A DNA stretch of 64,000 nt, from positions 62,001-126,000 of the forward strand of contig SAUG01000013.1 of the NCBI GenBank assembly GCA_011316305.1. The letters are read 5' to 3'. Positions 13,601 through 25,325 of this stretch are shown piece after piece. Source of the DNA: Rusavskia elegans. Lineage: Eukaryota; Ascomycota; Lecanoromycetes; Teloschistales; Teloschistaceae. Under the pieces are notes generated by a model that had not been told where the DNA came from, ran no database searches, and saw only the letters and a list, made by a program, of their open reading frames with translations. A program made the position numbers and the translations under genes. Every line of letters begins with the position of its first letter. The stretch's first letter is position 1.

Positions 13601-15640
13601 AGATATATAATAAACTTTCTAAAAGAAAACCTTATAGACGACTTCCGAAAGTATCTATTACTACGTTAGTCGATATTCCTACTATACTAGCCGATATTTA
13701 AGCCGAAATCTAGCCGCCCGTTTAGCTTAAAGATACTAATATTTAGCCTAAAGTTCTTTAAATCTAATATCTATTTCTAAAATCTACTATTTTGTTTATA
13801 TTAGTATTATATAAATTTATATATTTAGCGATACCGAAATAGAAAAAATTGTCCGATACCGATAATAATAATAAAGACTTTTATCGGGATAAAATTTCTA
13901 AAGCTAATATAACGCTCGTTCTAACGCTCGCAGCCGTTATAGATATAGGGGATAGAAATAACGAGGGGATTATATAAGTAATAGTCTATTCCGATATATA
14001 AAATTAGCCGAATACTATTCCGACGCCGCTAATATATAAGTAAGCTATTAATAATTCTATTTAAAATAAAAAATAGAAGAAGATAATCGCTATAGAAATT
14101 ATCGTGCTTATATTAAACGGTATATAGAAGTTTATCTTTCTTTTAAAAGGAGTTAATATCGTTACTAGTAAATAGGTATTTAAAGTTAAGCTATATTTAG
14201 ATAGTTCCTTTAATAAATTTAAAGCTAGACTGGTTACGCGAGGCTTTTTATAGATCTAAAGTATCGATTTCGAGCAGACGTTCGCGCTAATAATTAAATT
14301 CGACTTTTTATATCTATTCCTCGCTCTTATTACTATAAGAGATATAGAATACTACTAAGTAGATATTAATAACGCCTTTATTAAATTTATTTTTAAAGAA
14401 AAGATCTTTATAAAAACGCTAGACGGAGTCGATTATTTTCTAGAAAAGGTACTACGAATACTCCGTAGCGTATATAAATTAAAATAAGCTACGAGAGACT
14501 AGTACGAGCGATTTATTAAAGCTCTACTAGAAATAGGATATAGATAGTACGCCGCCGACCTTTACTTCCTCGTTTATAATAAAAAGAGAATCCTTTTGCT
14601 AGTCTACGTTAATAATATTTATATTACTACTAATTTAGTAATATAGGTTAACTAGTTTAAATCGTCCTTTAAAAAAATCTTTAAAGTTAAGGATTTAAAA
14701 GAGATAGAAAAGATATTTAATATAAAAATTATAAGGAATAGATCTAAAAAAACGATTAAAATAGATTAGATTTTATATTTTAAGATAGTTCTAGAGCGTA
14801 TAGAGATAGAATACGATAAATATAAGCTAACTAAATTTTCTATTAATAGCTATAGTAGTCTCCGCTCCGCAAGACCGGACGATAAATATACTAATTCTAA
14901 ATAATATTAAAAGAAAATCGGAAGTTTAATATACGCGTATATTTTTACCCGACCGGATATTATATTCGCTTTCGGACGTTTTAGTTAATATTTTAATAAT
15001 CCCGCTAAATATTACCGATAAACTCTAAAGAATTTCCTAAAGTATATTCGATCGACTATCGATAAAGGTCTAATATTTAGCGCTAGTAGAAGTTAAACGA
15101 TTACCGATTTTTCCGATTCCGATTATATAATAAATATAATCGATAGGAAATCTATCCTCGCCTATATCTATATATTCGCAGGCGGACCGGTATTATAGAT
15201 AAACCGTAAATAGAAATTAATTATAACTTTAATAACCGAAGCTGAATATATAGCGTTATTAATCTATATAAAGGAAGGCTTCTAGATTTCGTAATTACTA
15301 AAAGATTTTGGATTTGCCGAATTTATTAGCGACAACCTTAAACGTATTAGTATTATCGAAAACGAAGTATATAAATTAACTTCGCCTATTTAAATTAGAG
15401 GCGATAACTAAATAGTATTCGCGTTAGTAGATAATAAATATATTTATAACCGGTTAAAATATATCGACGATAACTACTATAATATCCGCGATTTATATAA
15501 ATATAATTTTATCGTTATTAATTTCGTATTAAGCGTAGAAATAGTAGCTAATAGTTTAACTAAACTATTAATAAAAGATAAATATAAAGCGTTTAAAAAG
15601 TAACTCGGTATAAAGACTAGTAGAAATTTAAACTAAATAC
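10690..15640 (+). pseudogene. RIP-degraded copia Gag-Pol
   Basis: Domains in order. A Gag segment reads SLPEEYQTIVNT at about 11,130-11,165, followed by a CCHC-knuckle relic near 11,350-11,405. The protease motif VIDSGA is at about 11,674-11,690. Integrase core pieces lie at 12,395-13,080, including SVTERYIYTIKNNIRA and EFKANAKLKAIRLDNA. Reverse transcriptase spans about 14,190-14,850, with the YVDIN-type motif at 14,353-14,380 (one TAG replacing Gln) and the catalytic box at 14,602-14,616 reading VYVNN instead of VYVDD. RNase H lies at 15,210-15,620 with ITEAEYIALL. Stops are scattered throughout. No functional product is possible. Confidence 0.9.
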
Positions 15641-16300
15641 TAGTTATCTAAACCCTTTTAGATCTAGGTCGTATATTATTCAAGGCTCGAGGGCAGTAGG
15701 AGCTGGTAATTTAAAAAAGGATTATCTACGTGCCGAATAGGAATATTAAAATATATAACAGCTTAGATAAAACTTATACTAAAGCTCGCGCTAAAATACG
15801 CGCTATAGTAGTATAGATTATATAATCTATACCGAGAGCTTAATATATAGATCGCTTTAAAAGTTCGCGCTAAAGCTTACGCCGAGGCTCGGACTAAAGC
15901 TCGCGCTACGGTAATATAGATTATATAATCTATATCGAAAGTTTAACGCGCTAGTTTAATTTAGGAGGTGAAAATTCTATATAGAGTTTTTATCTATTTT
16001 TTAATTAGTTAAATAGATAGAGTTACTTCTATAGCTTGTTCTATTATATCAAAATACGTATTTACTTTAGCAGAATTATATAATATTAAATATAATATTA
16101 TATTATATATAAAAGATTTAATAAATCGAATCGGATTTCTATTAATATCTATATTATAATTTAATTCGATTATCGATTATAATTTTAAAAACCGACTTAT
16201 ACTATTTAGTAGATCGAGTTAAATTAATTTATTAAAATTCGAATCGGATTTTCGAAATACCGACGGAAATTCGATTCGAAATAGTTAATTTAATTTCTAT

Positions 16301-16846
16301 AACGAAATTAATAAAAATATATATATTTAAAAACTTTTTTATTATAAAAAATCTGGTAAAAAAATATATAAATTTTATTAAAATTATTCGGATTTAAATA
16401 ATTTTTGAAAATTTAATATTAAAAACTCGCTATCTGTTTTTTATTATTCGAGTTTCAGTTTTTTATAACGAATTAAAATATAAATATTGATAATAAAATT
16501 TATATAATTATCGCTATTTATATAAATCAGTTTTCTATTATTTGTTAAAAAAATAAAACTATTATTTATATTAAATAGAAATATAAAATCGAATTTTAAA
16601 TAGTCGATATAAATTATTTAAATTGCTATATAGAAATATATATAATTTATAAATGTAAAAACCGAACTATTCGTTAAATATAAATCGTTTATATAAAAGT
16701 TATTTTCTATATCTATAAAATATAAAATTATGAAAAATAATATATTGTTATAAATATAGTAGATAATATATTATCTATCGAAAGTAATTATATTTCAATT
16801 TGGAAAATTCTAAAATAAAATTAATTAAAAATAAAAATTTTTATAT
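16301..16846. other. AT-rich spacer between two hAT-like elements, no gene seen
   Basis: About 550 bp of strongly AT-rich, CpA-poor sequence between the duplications flanking hAT F and hAT D. I see no reading frame, terminal repeat or family match to other parts of the window. Confidence 0.5.
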
Positions 16847-16854
16847 ACGTTTTA

Positions 16855-17387
16855 TAGACTGGTTATTTCGGTACGGATTCCCGTTAATATTTCGGAAATC
16901 CGATTCGAATTTTAACGAGTTAATTTAATCCGATCCGCTAAACGGTATAGATCGGTTTCTAAAATTAAAACCGAAAGTTAAATCGAATTATAAAATAGAA
17001 ATCGATAGAAATCTAATCCGATCTACTAAAACTTCTATATATAGTATAATACTATAATTATTATATTATAATACTATAATTAATATAGTAAATAAAAAAC
17101 TAATTAATATTATCTATAGATAATATATATAGATAATATATTTTCTTTTATTAAATTAATTTTTAATAGATAGATATTATTTTTATACTAGAGTTATACT
17201 TTTATATTAGGTTTTAGCGGTTTTAATAGATTAAATCCGGAAATCTAAATTTAACCCGGAACCGAATCGGTTTAGTATCTAAAAAAATCGGAACCGACTC
17301 GGTTCGGTATCTAAAAAAGTCGGAACCGACTCGGTTCGAACCCGGAATACGAATTCGGGTTCGAATCCCGATTCGACGGCCAGTTTA
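16855..17387. mobile_element. hAT-like non-autonomous element D (533 bp)
   Basis: It starts TAGACTGGTT and ends GGCCAGTTTA. The flanking 8-bp duplication ACGTTTTA (16847-16854) / ACGTTCTA (17388-17395) differs by one C-to-T. Near the right end there are two tandem ~32-bp units, each containing AAAAAAGTCGGAACCGACTC or its variant (about 17,276-17,340), which is specific to this copy. No transposase frame is present. Confidence 0.87.
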
Positions 17388-17395
17388 ACGTTCTA

Positions 17396-18842
17396 TTAAT
17401 AATATATTCGAATATAACTTTTACTATTTTTATTTTAAATCGTTTTATAAATGAATTAATTCCTTTATAGAGCTTTTGTCCGGGATTATAATTGAATTAT
17501 TATATATATACGTTTTATTACCGTTGTCTTTAAAAAGTAACAACAATTGTTACTTGTATAGCAAAGAATTTTCGCAGTCAAAAATCAAGTAAAATTTATA
17601 GCGTTGATCGTTTTTATTCTATTATATTTTCTATTTAATTACTATTTCTTTTCTATATTAATATACCTTTTATTATTCGCAGTCTTTTACGTAATTCCAA
17701 AAACAAATATTATTTTATATATATAAAAGAACGAGCGACCTTTTGGATTTTTTTATACCAATTCGAAATATATATAATTATAAGCTACTAATATAACTTC
17801 CAGGACTATCTACCAGGCGGTAATACTATCTTTTACCCTCGTTACTTCGTCTTCGTCTACGGTCGTACCCGAATTCAAACGGCCTGCTAATCTATCTAGA
17901 TACTCGATAACTATTAACTCGGTATCTAGTAGGATAAAGACTTTTACTAGAAGTTTAATACGGTCGCTAAAACCGTATAGCTCTAGTAGATTCGAAATAC
18001 GAAACTTTAATATTATAGTTAAAACCGACAGATTTCGGGATTTAAAGTCCGTTATAGTAGACGGACTAGTAAAGACTCGGTCGACGTTATCGAATAGTTT
18101 AAATTTAGCGGTTTCGAGTTCTATTTCATTTAAAGAGAAAGATATAATAGTAGTTATAGATCTAGTATTATTAGTAGAAATTCTATATATATCAACTTGT
18201 ATTCTAGACGATTACGGAAGATACGTATATCAGATACAATAGTAGATACTAGTAAAAAAAGACGAAAAAGAAGCGACTATAAGGTATATATATATACGAA
18301 AATTCTACTACGTTATATTTTAAATAAACTATAGAAATTTATACTACGAACGTATTATAGAATAGATTCGAGTTAATTTTATATAGTTTTTTAGTTTAAA
18401 TTAATTAGATTAAAATACTAGTTCTTATATCGTATATCTAACACTAGCGTACTAATATTAAAGTAAATTACTTACAAAATCCACGGTTAATCGAATATCA
18501 AAAAATTAAATAAAATAATAAATAAATTAATTGAAGTTTATATAAAAGCGAAAAATATATTTTTAAATATTTTTTATAAAACAGTCGAGTAGAAATTCGT
18601 ATTTAAAAGTAAAGTTAATAATTTTACTAAATATTTTAACTTTATATAAACCGGTAACCGCGATATTTATCGATTGTTATAAATACAATCGGCGTGATTT
18701 ATAATATACGATAATATTAAATATAATATCAAAAGTTTCTATTATATTTCAATAGATAAAAATATATAAAATAGTTTTAATATTAGTACTAGCAGATGAT
18801 TTAGTAGTTTTAATAAATAAAAATATTAAAAAGAATTATTTT
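17396..18842. other. AT-rich sequence around the open-frame relic, otherwise empty
   Basis: Between hAT D and gypsy I. Apart from the open frame at 17810-18211, and a possible end relic of repeat N near 18,420-18,500, I see no genes or complete repeats. Confidence 0.5.
17810..18211 (-). pseudogene. unidentified open-frame relic in a weakly mutated patch
   Basis: On the minus strand, 133 codons run open from 18211 to a TAG at 17810-17812, and the same frame stays open for roughly 18 codons more beyond that TAG. There is no ATG start. The text is protein-like (for example LLELYGFSDRIKLL and EYLDRLAGRLNSG), rich in charged and aliphatic residues and unlike the low-complexity shadow frames nearby. 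CpA and TpG sites are commoner here than in flanking sequence. I do not recognise the family. It could be a fragment of a transposon protein or of a captured host gene. Confidence 0.45.
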
Positions 18843-20414
18843 AATAGTAAAACGTTCTTATATATCAAAGGACGTTACGTTCGAATCTAGCTATAATCGT
18901 AGGCGTAGTTCGAACTACTAAATAATAAAGAAATTCTAGCGTAGATTATCCAAACTAGTTTTATATAGCTATAGAAATAAAATTTCGATATTATAAAACG
19001 TTTTTATTATAGAAATAAATCTAAAAAAGAAATAGAACGGTATTTAATAATTATATTAACGACTAATAAAAAAAACTATCTAATAGAAATAAAAAGCGAT
19101 ATATATTAAAAAAAAAGTAGTTATTATAATCGAAAATAACCGTAAGTATTTAGACTGGCCGGTTCGAATCGAATTTTCGTCGAACCGTCGAGTATCCGAT
19201 CCGATTTTAGTAATCCGATCCGGATCCGACCCGAGTTTTAGCGGGTCGAATTCAAGTCGGATTATTTAGTAATCTAATTCAAACCGAATTTAAATAATTT
19301 ATATATTAAATTTTATATTATTTTATTTATTTAATTTAATTAATTTGGTTTTGGTTTTGATATTCGATAAACCAATGGTTCGGTAGATAAATTAAACGTT
19401 AATATATCAGTCTCGAATATATAATAGTAGAATTTATATTCTAATTTAATTAAAATCAATAACGACTTTTAAAAGTTATAATTTAAATCTATTTAATAAT
19501 ATAATATATTCTTCTATCGATAATTCAATTAATATAGAAATTTTTATAGATAAATATATCTCGTAGTTATCGCATCTTTTTCTTTTATTAGTAATATAAA
19601 CTCTATAATATCTAAAACCTTTTACGTATATATATATTTCTATAACAGCTATATCGTAGCTAAAGCAGACGATAGTATATCCGTAATAACTATATCTATC
19701 TTCGAAGACGTCGACTATCTCGTTATAGCTAAAGTAATCTATTTTAATTTCGATATAAATTTGAATTGAAATTTCAAGGAATAGTTATTTACATCAATTG
19801 AATTGGAATATAAATTCTACTACCGTGTATTTAATACTGGTATATCAACGCTTGATTTGTTTATCGAACCACTGATTTATCGGATACCAAAATCAAAACA
19901 AATTAACTAAAAAAAAAACTTCGATATAAATTTCTTTTTTACCGTCTTTAAAACGCGTTATCCGATCTTTCTATCTCCTTTTAATTTAATCGATAGAATA
20001 AAGTATAACGTCCCTGTATATTAAAGAGCGTTACGTTCGAACCTAGCTACAGCCGTAGGCGTAGTCCGAACTACCGAATAGTAAAAGAGTCCTAGTATAG
20101 ATTATTATAACTAATCCTACGTAGCCGCGAAAGTACGGTTATAATATTACGAGATATTTTTATTATAGAAATAATTAATAGAGAATAGTAGAAATATATT
20201 TAATAATTATATTAATAACTAATAAAAAAAGCTATTTAATAGAAATAAAAAAGCGATATATATAGCGAGAGTAGTTAATAGTACCGATAGATAGCCGTCC
20301 GCTAAAAGTTCTCCTATAAAAGTTAGTTATAGCGGCTACGGGCGGCTATAGACGATTAGACTCGTTTATTTAACTAATTTTCTAACGTGCCTCTATAGAA
20401 TTATAGACGTAATA

Positions 20415-23400
20415 CGGCCTTTTCTATAGCGTTTTTCTAAATCACTTTAGAGTTCTTAAAATTCTCGTAAGATATTTTTTTAGTTCCTAAATATTATCTT
20501 TATCGGAAAATTCTTTCTATTTTACTAAAATTTTATCCGTTTCTTTATTTTCTTATATAATTTTTTTAATTTTATATTCTTCTATTTTCTAATAATACCA
20601 GTTATTTACTAACGGTATTTTATTAGGCACTTTCTTAAAAAGTCTAATATAGAATTTTAGGAAAATTCCTATTATCGAAAGTTTAAAGTATACTATTATT
20701 TTCTTAATATTCTAATCTTTAAAGGCTCCTATATACGGTCTATTTAATTTTTTATCTGTAAGGTTTTTTATTAAAAAAAATATTCTATTTTCTTTTTTAA
20801 TATCGTAGTTTCTTTTTAATTTATCTACTTTTTATTTTATTTTCTTTTTTGTTTTTTAGATTTTTATTTTAGCTCTGTCCTAATTTTCTTTTATTTTATT
20901 AATAAATATTTACGCTGCTAGATTGTTCGTTCTATTTACTATTTCCTGCTTTAACTTTCTACCGTATAAAAGCTCGTCTGGTATTATTTTAATATCTTTA
21001 TTATAGAACGAATTAAATACTATCTGGACTGTCGGTAGAAGTTAGATTTAATCTTTTTCTTTTTCTAAATAGTATATTCGTAAATACGTTTCTAATATCT
21101 AATTTATTTTTTCTATTTATCCGTCGGTTTGTAAATAAAATAATATAGATATTATTTATTCCGTTCTAACTACTTCCGTTAATCCTTTTATAAAATTAAA
21201 AACGAAGAGTTTATCTCGATCTGATATAATTTTTTCTGCGATATTATTTTCGTAAAAACCCGTTTTTAGTAGTAAAAATACTAACTGTTCTGCTATTATT
21301 ATTATCTTGTAGGGTATAAACTTTATATATTTCGTAAATCTATCTATAATTATTACTATTATATTATATAATATTTATATATAATAATCGATTGATTCCG
21401 GAAGTCCTATAATAAAGTCTATAACGATCTATTAATAGGTCTATTCTGGCGTTTATATAGAGTAAAGCTTACTAATAGATTTTTATTTACTTTTTTTAGA
21501 TATCGAATATTCGGGGCAGTTTTTAATATATTTTTTAATATACTTTTTAAATACTAGTATATTAGTTTTCTTTTAAATTCGTTTTAGAATCTTTATTATT
21601 TTTTAGTATCCGGCTATTTTAGAACTATACGCTTGCCGAATAATATTAGTTATTTTTTCTAATACTTCCGTTCTTTTTAGAACTTTTCCGTTCCTTTTTA
21701 ATAATAGTCTACTTGTTTTCTCTGCTGCTTCGTAGTCTGTTCTTCGATTCAAGGTATCTACTACCGTATTATCTATACTTTTAATATATCGTATTTCGAA
21801 ATTATAATAGATAATCTCTTCTGACTATCTTATTTATCTTTAATTAAGTTTTTTATCGATTAAAAGCGATAAAAGATTCTTATAGTCCGTATAGATTATT
21901 ACTTTTTTCGATATTCTAGTTATATATATTTTCTAATATACGAAATCAACGATAATTATTAATATTTCTTTATCTATTATAATATAGTTAAATTTAGCTG
22001 GTATAAGTTTTTTTAAATAGTATTTTAGCGGTTTGCTCTTTTATATTATATATAAATCCAAGGCTCAATCCGATATATCTATATATAATATAATCTATTT
22101 CTCTAGATTAAAGATATCTAAAGCTTTTTTATATACGAAATTTTATTTAAGTTTTTTAAATACTTCGTTTTCAATCCGTATCTACTAGAAAGTTTTATCG
22201 TTTCGGAGGAAATCTGTTAAAGAAACAATTTTCTTTACGTATCCTCCTATTATATTTTAGTAGAATCCCGTAAAATCTAGGAATAGACTGGCCACTTCGG
22301 GTCGGATTCCCGTCGAATTCTATAATCCGACCCGATTTCTTAGCGAGTCGAACCGATTCGACCTACTAAACGGTCGAATCCGGGTACCCGCTAAGCTGTC
22401 TATATATAGTATTATCTTATATTTATTAATATATTAAATATATATTATAGATATTATATTAAACTAATATATTTATATCTACTAGGACCTTTCTAGCTAG
22501 CGTAGTTAATTAATTAGAATTTTTTTAAATAAACCGATATAATTTTTATACTAGAGTTATACTTTTATACTAGGGCTTAGCGCTAAGATCTTATTTTAGC
22601 GGGTCGAATCGGGTCGGATTAGTTAACCCGGGTTCGAAATCCGATCCGACGGCCAGTCTATCTAAAAAGTTTTAAATATCTTTTTTATTTTTTAAAATAG
22701 ACTATTTTTTTATTATCTAAAGTTTGTTCGTTTCTATAGTAATACTTTCTGGTCTGATTACGTATTTTAGAAATATAATTTCTTTTTTAAAAAATTTCGA
22801 TTTTTCTTCTTTAATTCGGAAGTTGTTTTTTCGAAATTTTTATAATACCTTTTAAATATATTAGCTATATTCTTCTTTTATCTTAGAGAGTATTAGTACG
22901 TTATCAATATAGATTATAATAAAAATATCTAAATAGTTATATAATATTTTATTAACTACTTTTTATAGGATTATAGAAGTATTTATTAATCCGAAAGATA
23001 TTACTAAATATTCGAATAATTCGTATTTCGTTCTAAATATAGTCTTTTATTTATCTCCTTTTTTAATCTATAATAGATTAAAAGCGTCTTTTAAATTAAA
23101 TTTTATAAACTACTTGGCTCTTCCGATTCTACTTTTAAGGTCTGCTAGAAGCGGTAGAAGGTATTTATCTTTTTATATTACTATATTAAATCTCCTGAAA
23201 TCAATATAGAATCGGAGGTCTCTATTTTTTTTCGGAACGAATATTACCGATTATTCTATTTTTAATTTAAAATATTATATATATCCTCGCTTGAAATTAT
23301 AATCGATATACTACTATAGTACTTTTCGATTATTTATTATTTAATCTATAGATCGGTTCAGTTTTTAGTTTATCGAAGTCTATAATAATAATTTTATAAT

Positions 23401-23950
23401 CTTTTTAGATATAAGCCGATAAAGATAATCTTCCTTCCGGTTTCTTTAATATATTCTAAAAGTCTTTAAATAGTTTTAGAATTTTATCCGTAGCAGCTAC
23501 TTTCTTTTTAGTCTATTATTTCCGAATAAAAGTATTATATATCTTTTTTATCTCAGCTAACCTTTTAAATATACTAAGTAGATAATTTTCTATTTTTACC
23601 CGTATCGTTTTCTAAACGATCTCTGGATTCTATAATTTAAACTATAGAATATCTAAATAGATATTCTTTTATATTTTTATAATATTAAAAATAATTCTTT
23701 CTTTATATTTATTATTTCTTATCTATAAAGGTTTAGTTTAATATTCGACTCTAATAAATCTTATTTTATTAATAGTTCCTATAAAGTAAAGTTCCGTTTT
23801 CCTAGTTAAAGAAATATTAAATCTTTTTATATATTCTTCCGATATAATATTTCGAATAGCTTTTAAATTAATTAAAGTTTCTATAGATTATCCTCGTAAT
23901 ATTAGCTAGATAGAGATTCGATTTTTATTTATCTTTCGGAGTTATTAAAA
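20415..23950 (-). pseudogene. RIP-degraded gypsy protease-RT-RNase H-integrase of element C
   Basis: Read on the minus strand from 23950 down. First comes a protease relic ending in AIRNIISEEY. The reverse transcriptase (about 23,250-22,700) has its catalytic box at 22,900-22,911 reading YIDN instead of YIDD. hAT H interrupts at 22,284-22,660. RNase H follows (about 22,020-21,830), with IYTDYKNLLSLL matching the family pattern. Integrase follows to about 20,900. Multiple TAA/TAG stops occur at former Gln and Trp codons. Confidence 0.85.
22284..22660. mobile_element. hAT-like non-autonomous element H (377 bp), innermost layer of the nest
   Basis: Perfect 10-bp inverted ends: TAGACTGGCC at 22284 and GGCCAGTCTA ending at 22660. 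The 8-bp duplication TCTAGGAA (22276-22283) / TCTAAAAA (22661-22668) differs by two G-to-A changes. GGGTCGGATT occurs near both ends. It is the cleanest copy of the family in the window, inserted into the RT region of gypsy C. Confidence 0.92.
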
Positions 23951-25325
23951 TATAACGTCTTTATATTTTAAAGGGCGTTATATTTAAACCTAGCTATAGC
24001 TATAGATATAGTCCGAACTACCGAATAGTAAAGGAGTTCTAGTATAGATTATTATAACTAATCTTGTATAGCCGCGAAGGTACGGTTATAATATTATAAG
24101 GTATTATTATAATAGAAATAATTAATAGAAAATAGTAGAAACGTATTTAATAATTATATTAACGACTAACGAGAGAAGCTATCTAATAGGAATAAAGGAG
24201 CGATATATATAGCGAAAGTAGCCGATAGTATCGATAGATAGCTATCCGCTAAAAATTCTCTTACGAAGGTTAACTATAGCGGCTACGGGCGGCTATAGAT
24301 AATTAGACTCGCTTATCTAGCTAATCTTCTAGCGTGTTTCTGTGGAATCGTAGACGTAATATAAAGTTTCTAGCTATAGTAGCTAGCGTACTAGCTAGTA
24401 ACTCTTTTAAAATTATACGAGTTAAAAAGTATTTTAATAGTTTAACGGAACGTTTAGATACGGGTTATATAATAAATATAAATAAAGCGATAACTGTTCG
24501 TAAATATCTCGTATTTTAGTAAATAGATATAGTAAAAATATTAGATATTTATAATTATTTATAACGTCGAAAAAAGATTAGATAATAGAAAATTCGTAAT
24601 CACGAATGAAAAAGATAATAGTTAAATAGAAGTAATTAACTATACTATAAACCCTGTTTGACGAATATATTTTTTGCTATAAAAATTTTTTAATACGTAA
24701 AATATAATGATCGTTAACGTATATAACGTTGATAGAATATATATATATATATATATCTATAAATTTAATATAATTTTAAAAAAAATATTCTAATAAAATT
24801 ATTAATTTAATAAAGATAATATATTTAGATAATATATTTTCTCGAATTAGAATCTTTTTAACTAACGTAATTAATTAATTAGAATTTTTTAGTAAATTCG
24901 TATAAAAGTTATACTAGCTTTACACTTTTATACTAGATCTTAGTATTTTTTTAAATCGGATCGAATCAATTAATTCGAATTTAAAACCCGGCCGGATCGG
25001 ATCGAATTAGTTAATTTAAATTCGAAATCCGATCCGATGACCAATATATAAATATTTAGTATTAATTTATAAAGACGATCTAGACGCCTAGCGCGGTCTA
25101 GTACTAATTAATCTCTCGTCTAGCAAATTCAACGCTAGTACTTTTATAAAATTATAGATATAATACGGGTTTTTCTATATCGCTTTTAATCTAGTATATT
25201 AATTTATTCTATAGAATATATTAAATCTATTTTCATTTTTTTCATTTTTTTTTTCTTTTTTTATTATATATTTTCGAAGAGAAAATCGTTTAAAGTTTTT
25301 CTATCGAATTTAGTTAAAAGATATC

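Larger units (their letters stand above)
8966..16072 (+). mobile_element. copia-type LTR retrotransposon, near full length, RIP-inactivated
   Basis: LTRs are 8966-9294 and 15744-16072, both 329 bp without indels; the differences that I compared between them are all transitions, the pattern of RIP. The flanking duplication is GAATT at 8961-8965 and 16073-16077. The 5' LTR starts TGTTAAAATATA and the 3' LTR ends TTTAGCA. The 7.1-kb length, with Gag, protease, integrase, reverse transcriptase and RNase H in that order, is standard for Ty1/copia (integrase before RT). The leader of about 1.3 kb before Gag holds a GC-rich hairpin and short repeats. It is inserted in hAT F. Confidence 0.95.
8679..16292. 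mobile_element. hAT-like element F, split by a copia element
   Basis: The left end TAAATTGGCT at 8679 and the right end AGTTAATTTA at 16292 are RIP variants of the family termini. The 8-bp duplication is GTTTCTAT (8671-8678) and ATTTCTAT (16293-16300), one G-to-A apart. Removing the copia insertion (8966-16072 plus its 5-bp duplication) leaves an element of about 0.5 kb, the usual size for this family. Confidence 0.85.
20006..24361 (-). mobile_element. gypsy-type LTR element C, Pol-only class
   Basis: Minus-strand element with LTRs 20006-20414 and 23951-24361 (about 410 bp) and the exact 5-bp duplication TAAAG at 20001-20005 and 24362-24366. The interior is 3,536 bp, or about 3.15 kb after removing hAT H and its duplication, the same size as in K. 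It starts with a protease-like segment within ~100 bp of the 5' LTR, with no room for a Gag gene. The LTRs match those of the Gag-only copies A and B. Confidence 0.92.
19322..24770. repeat. dispersed repeat N, copy 2 (inverted), split by gypsy C
   Basis: Pieces at about 19,322-20,005 and 24,362-24,770 are the inverse of copy 1 (27-277, 6987-7071, 7634-8405). At 19,322-19,914 the repeat carries an internal inverted pair of ~130 bp whose outer ends read AATTTGGTTTTGG and CCAAAATCAAAACAAATT, the form of a small inverted-repeat transposon. Copy 1 has only one of these arms. Outer limits are approximate. Confidence 0.55.
19151..25048. mobile_element. hAT-like element G, interrupted by repeat N and gypsy C
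   Basis: It starts TAGACTGGCC at 19151 and ends GACCAATATA at 25048. The 8-bp duplication TAAGTATT (19143-19150) / TAAATATT (25049-25056) differs by a single G-to-A and rejoins the interrupted LTR of element I exactly. The left end carries repeated GATCCGA/CCGACCCGAG subterminal motifs and the right end the family motif AACCCGGCCGGATCGGATCG. The middle holds repeat N in inverted orientation, which in turn contains gypsy C. Confidence 0.87.

Noticed and set aside
8966..16072. Intact, possibly active copia element
   Set aside because: Structure is complete but the catalytic box is altered and stops are scattered through Gag-Pol.
24334..24519. 61-codon plus-strand frame
   Set aside because: It runs from the LTR of gypsy C into repeat N; a chance frame across an insertion junction.
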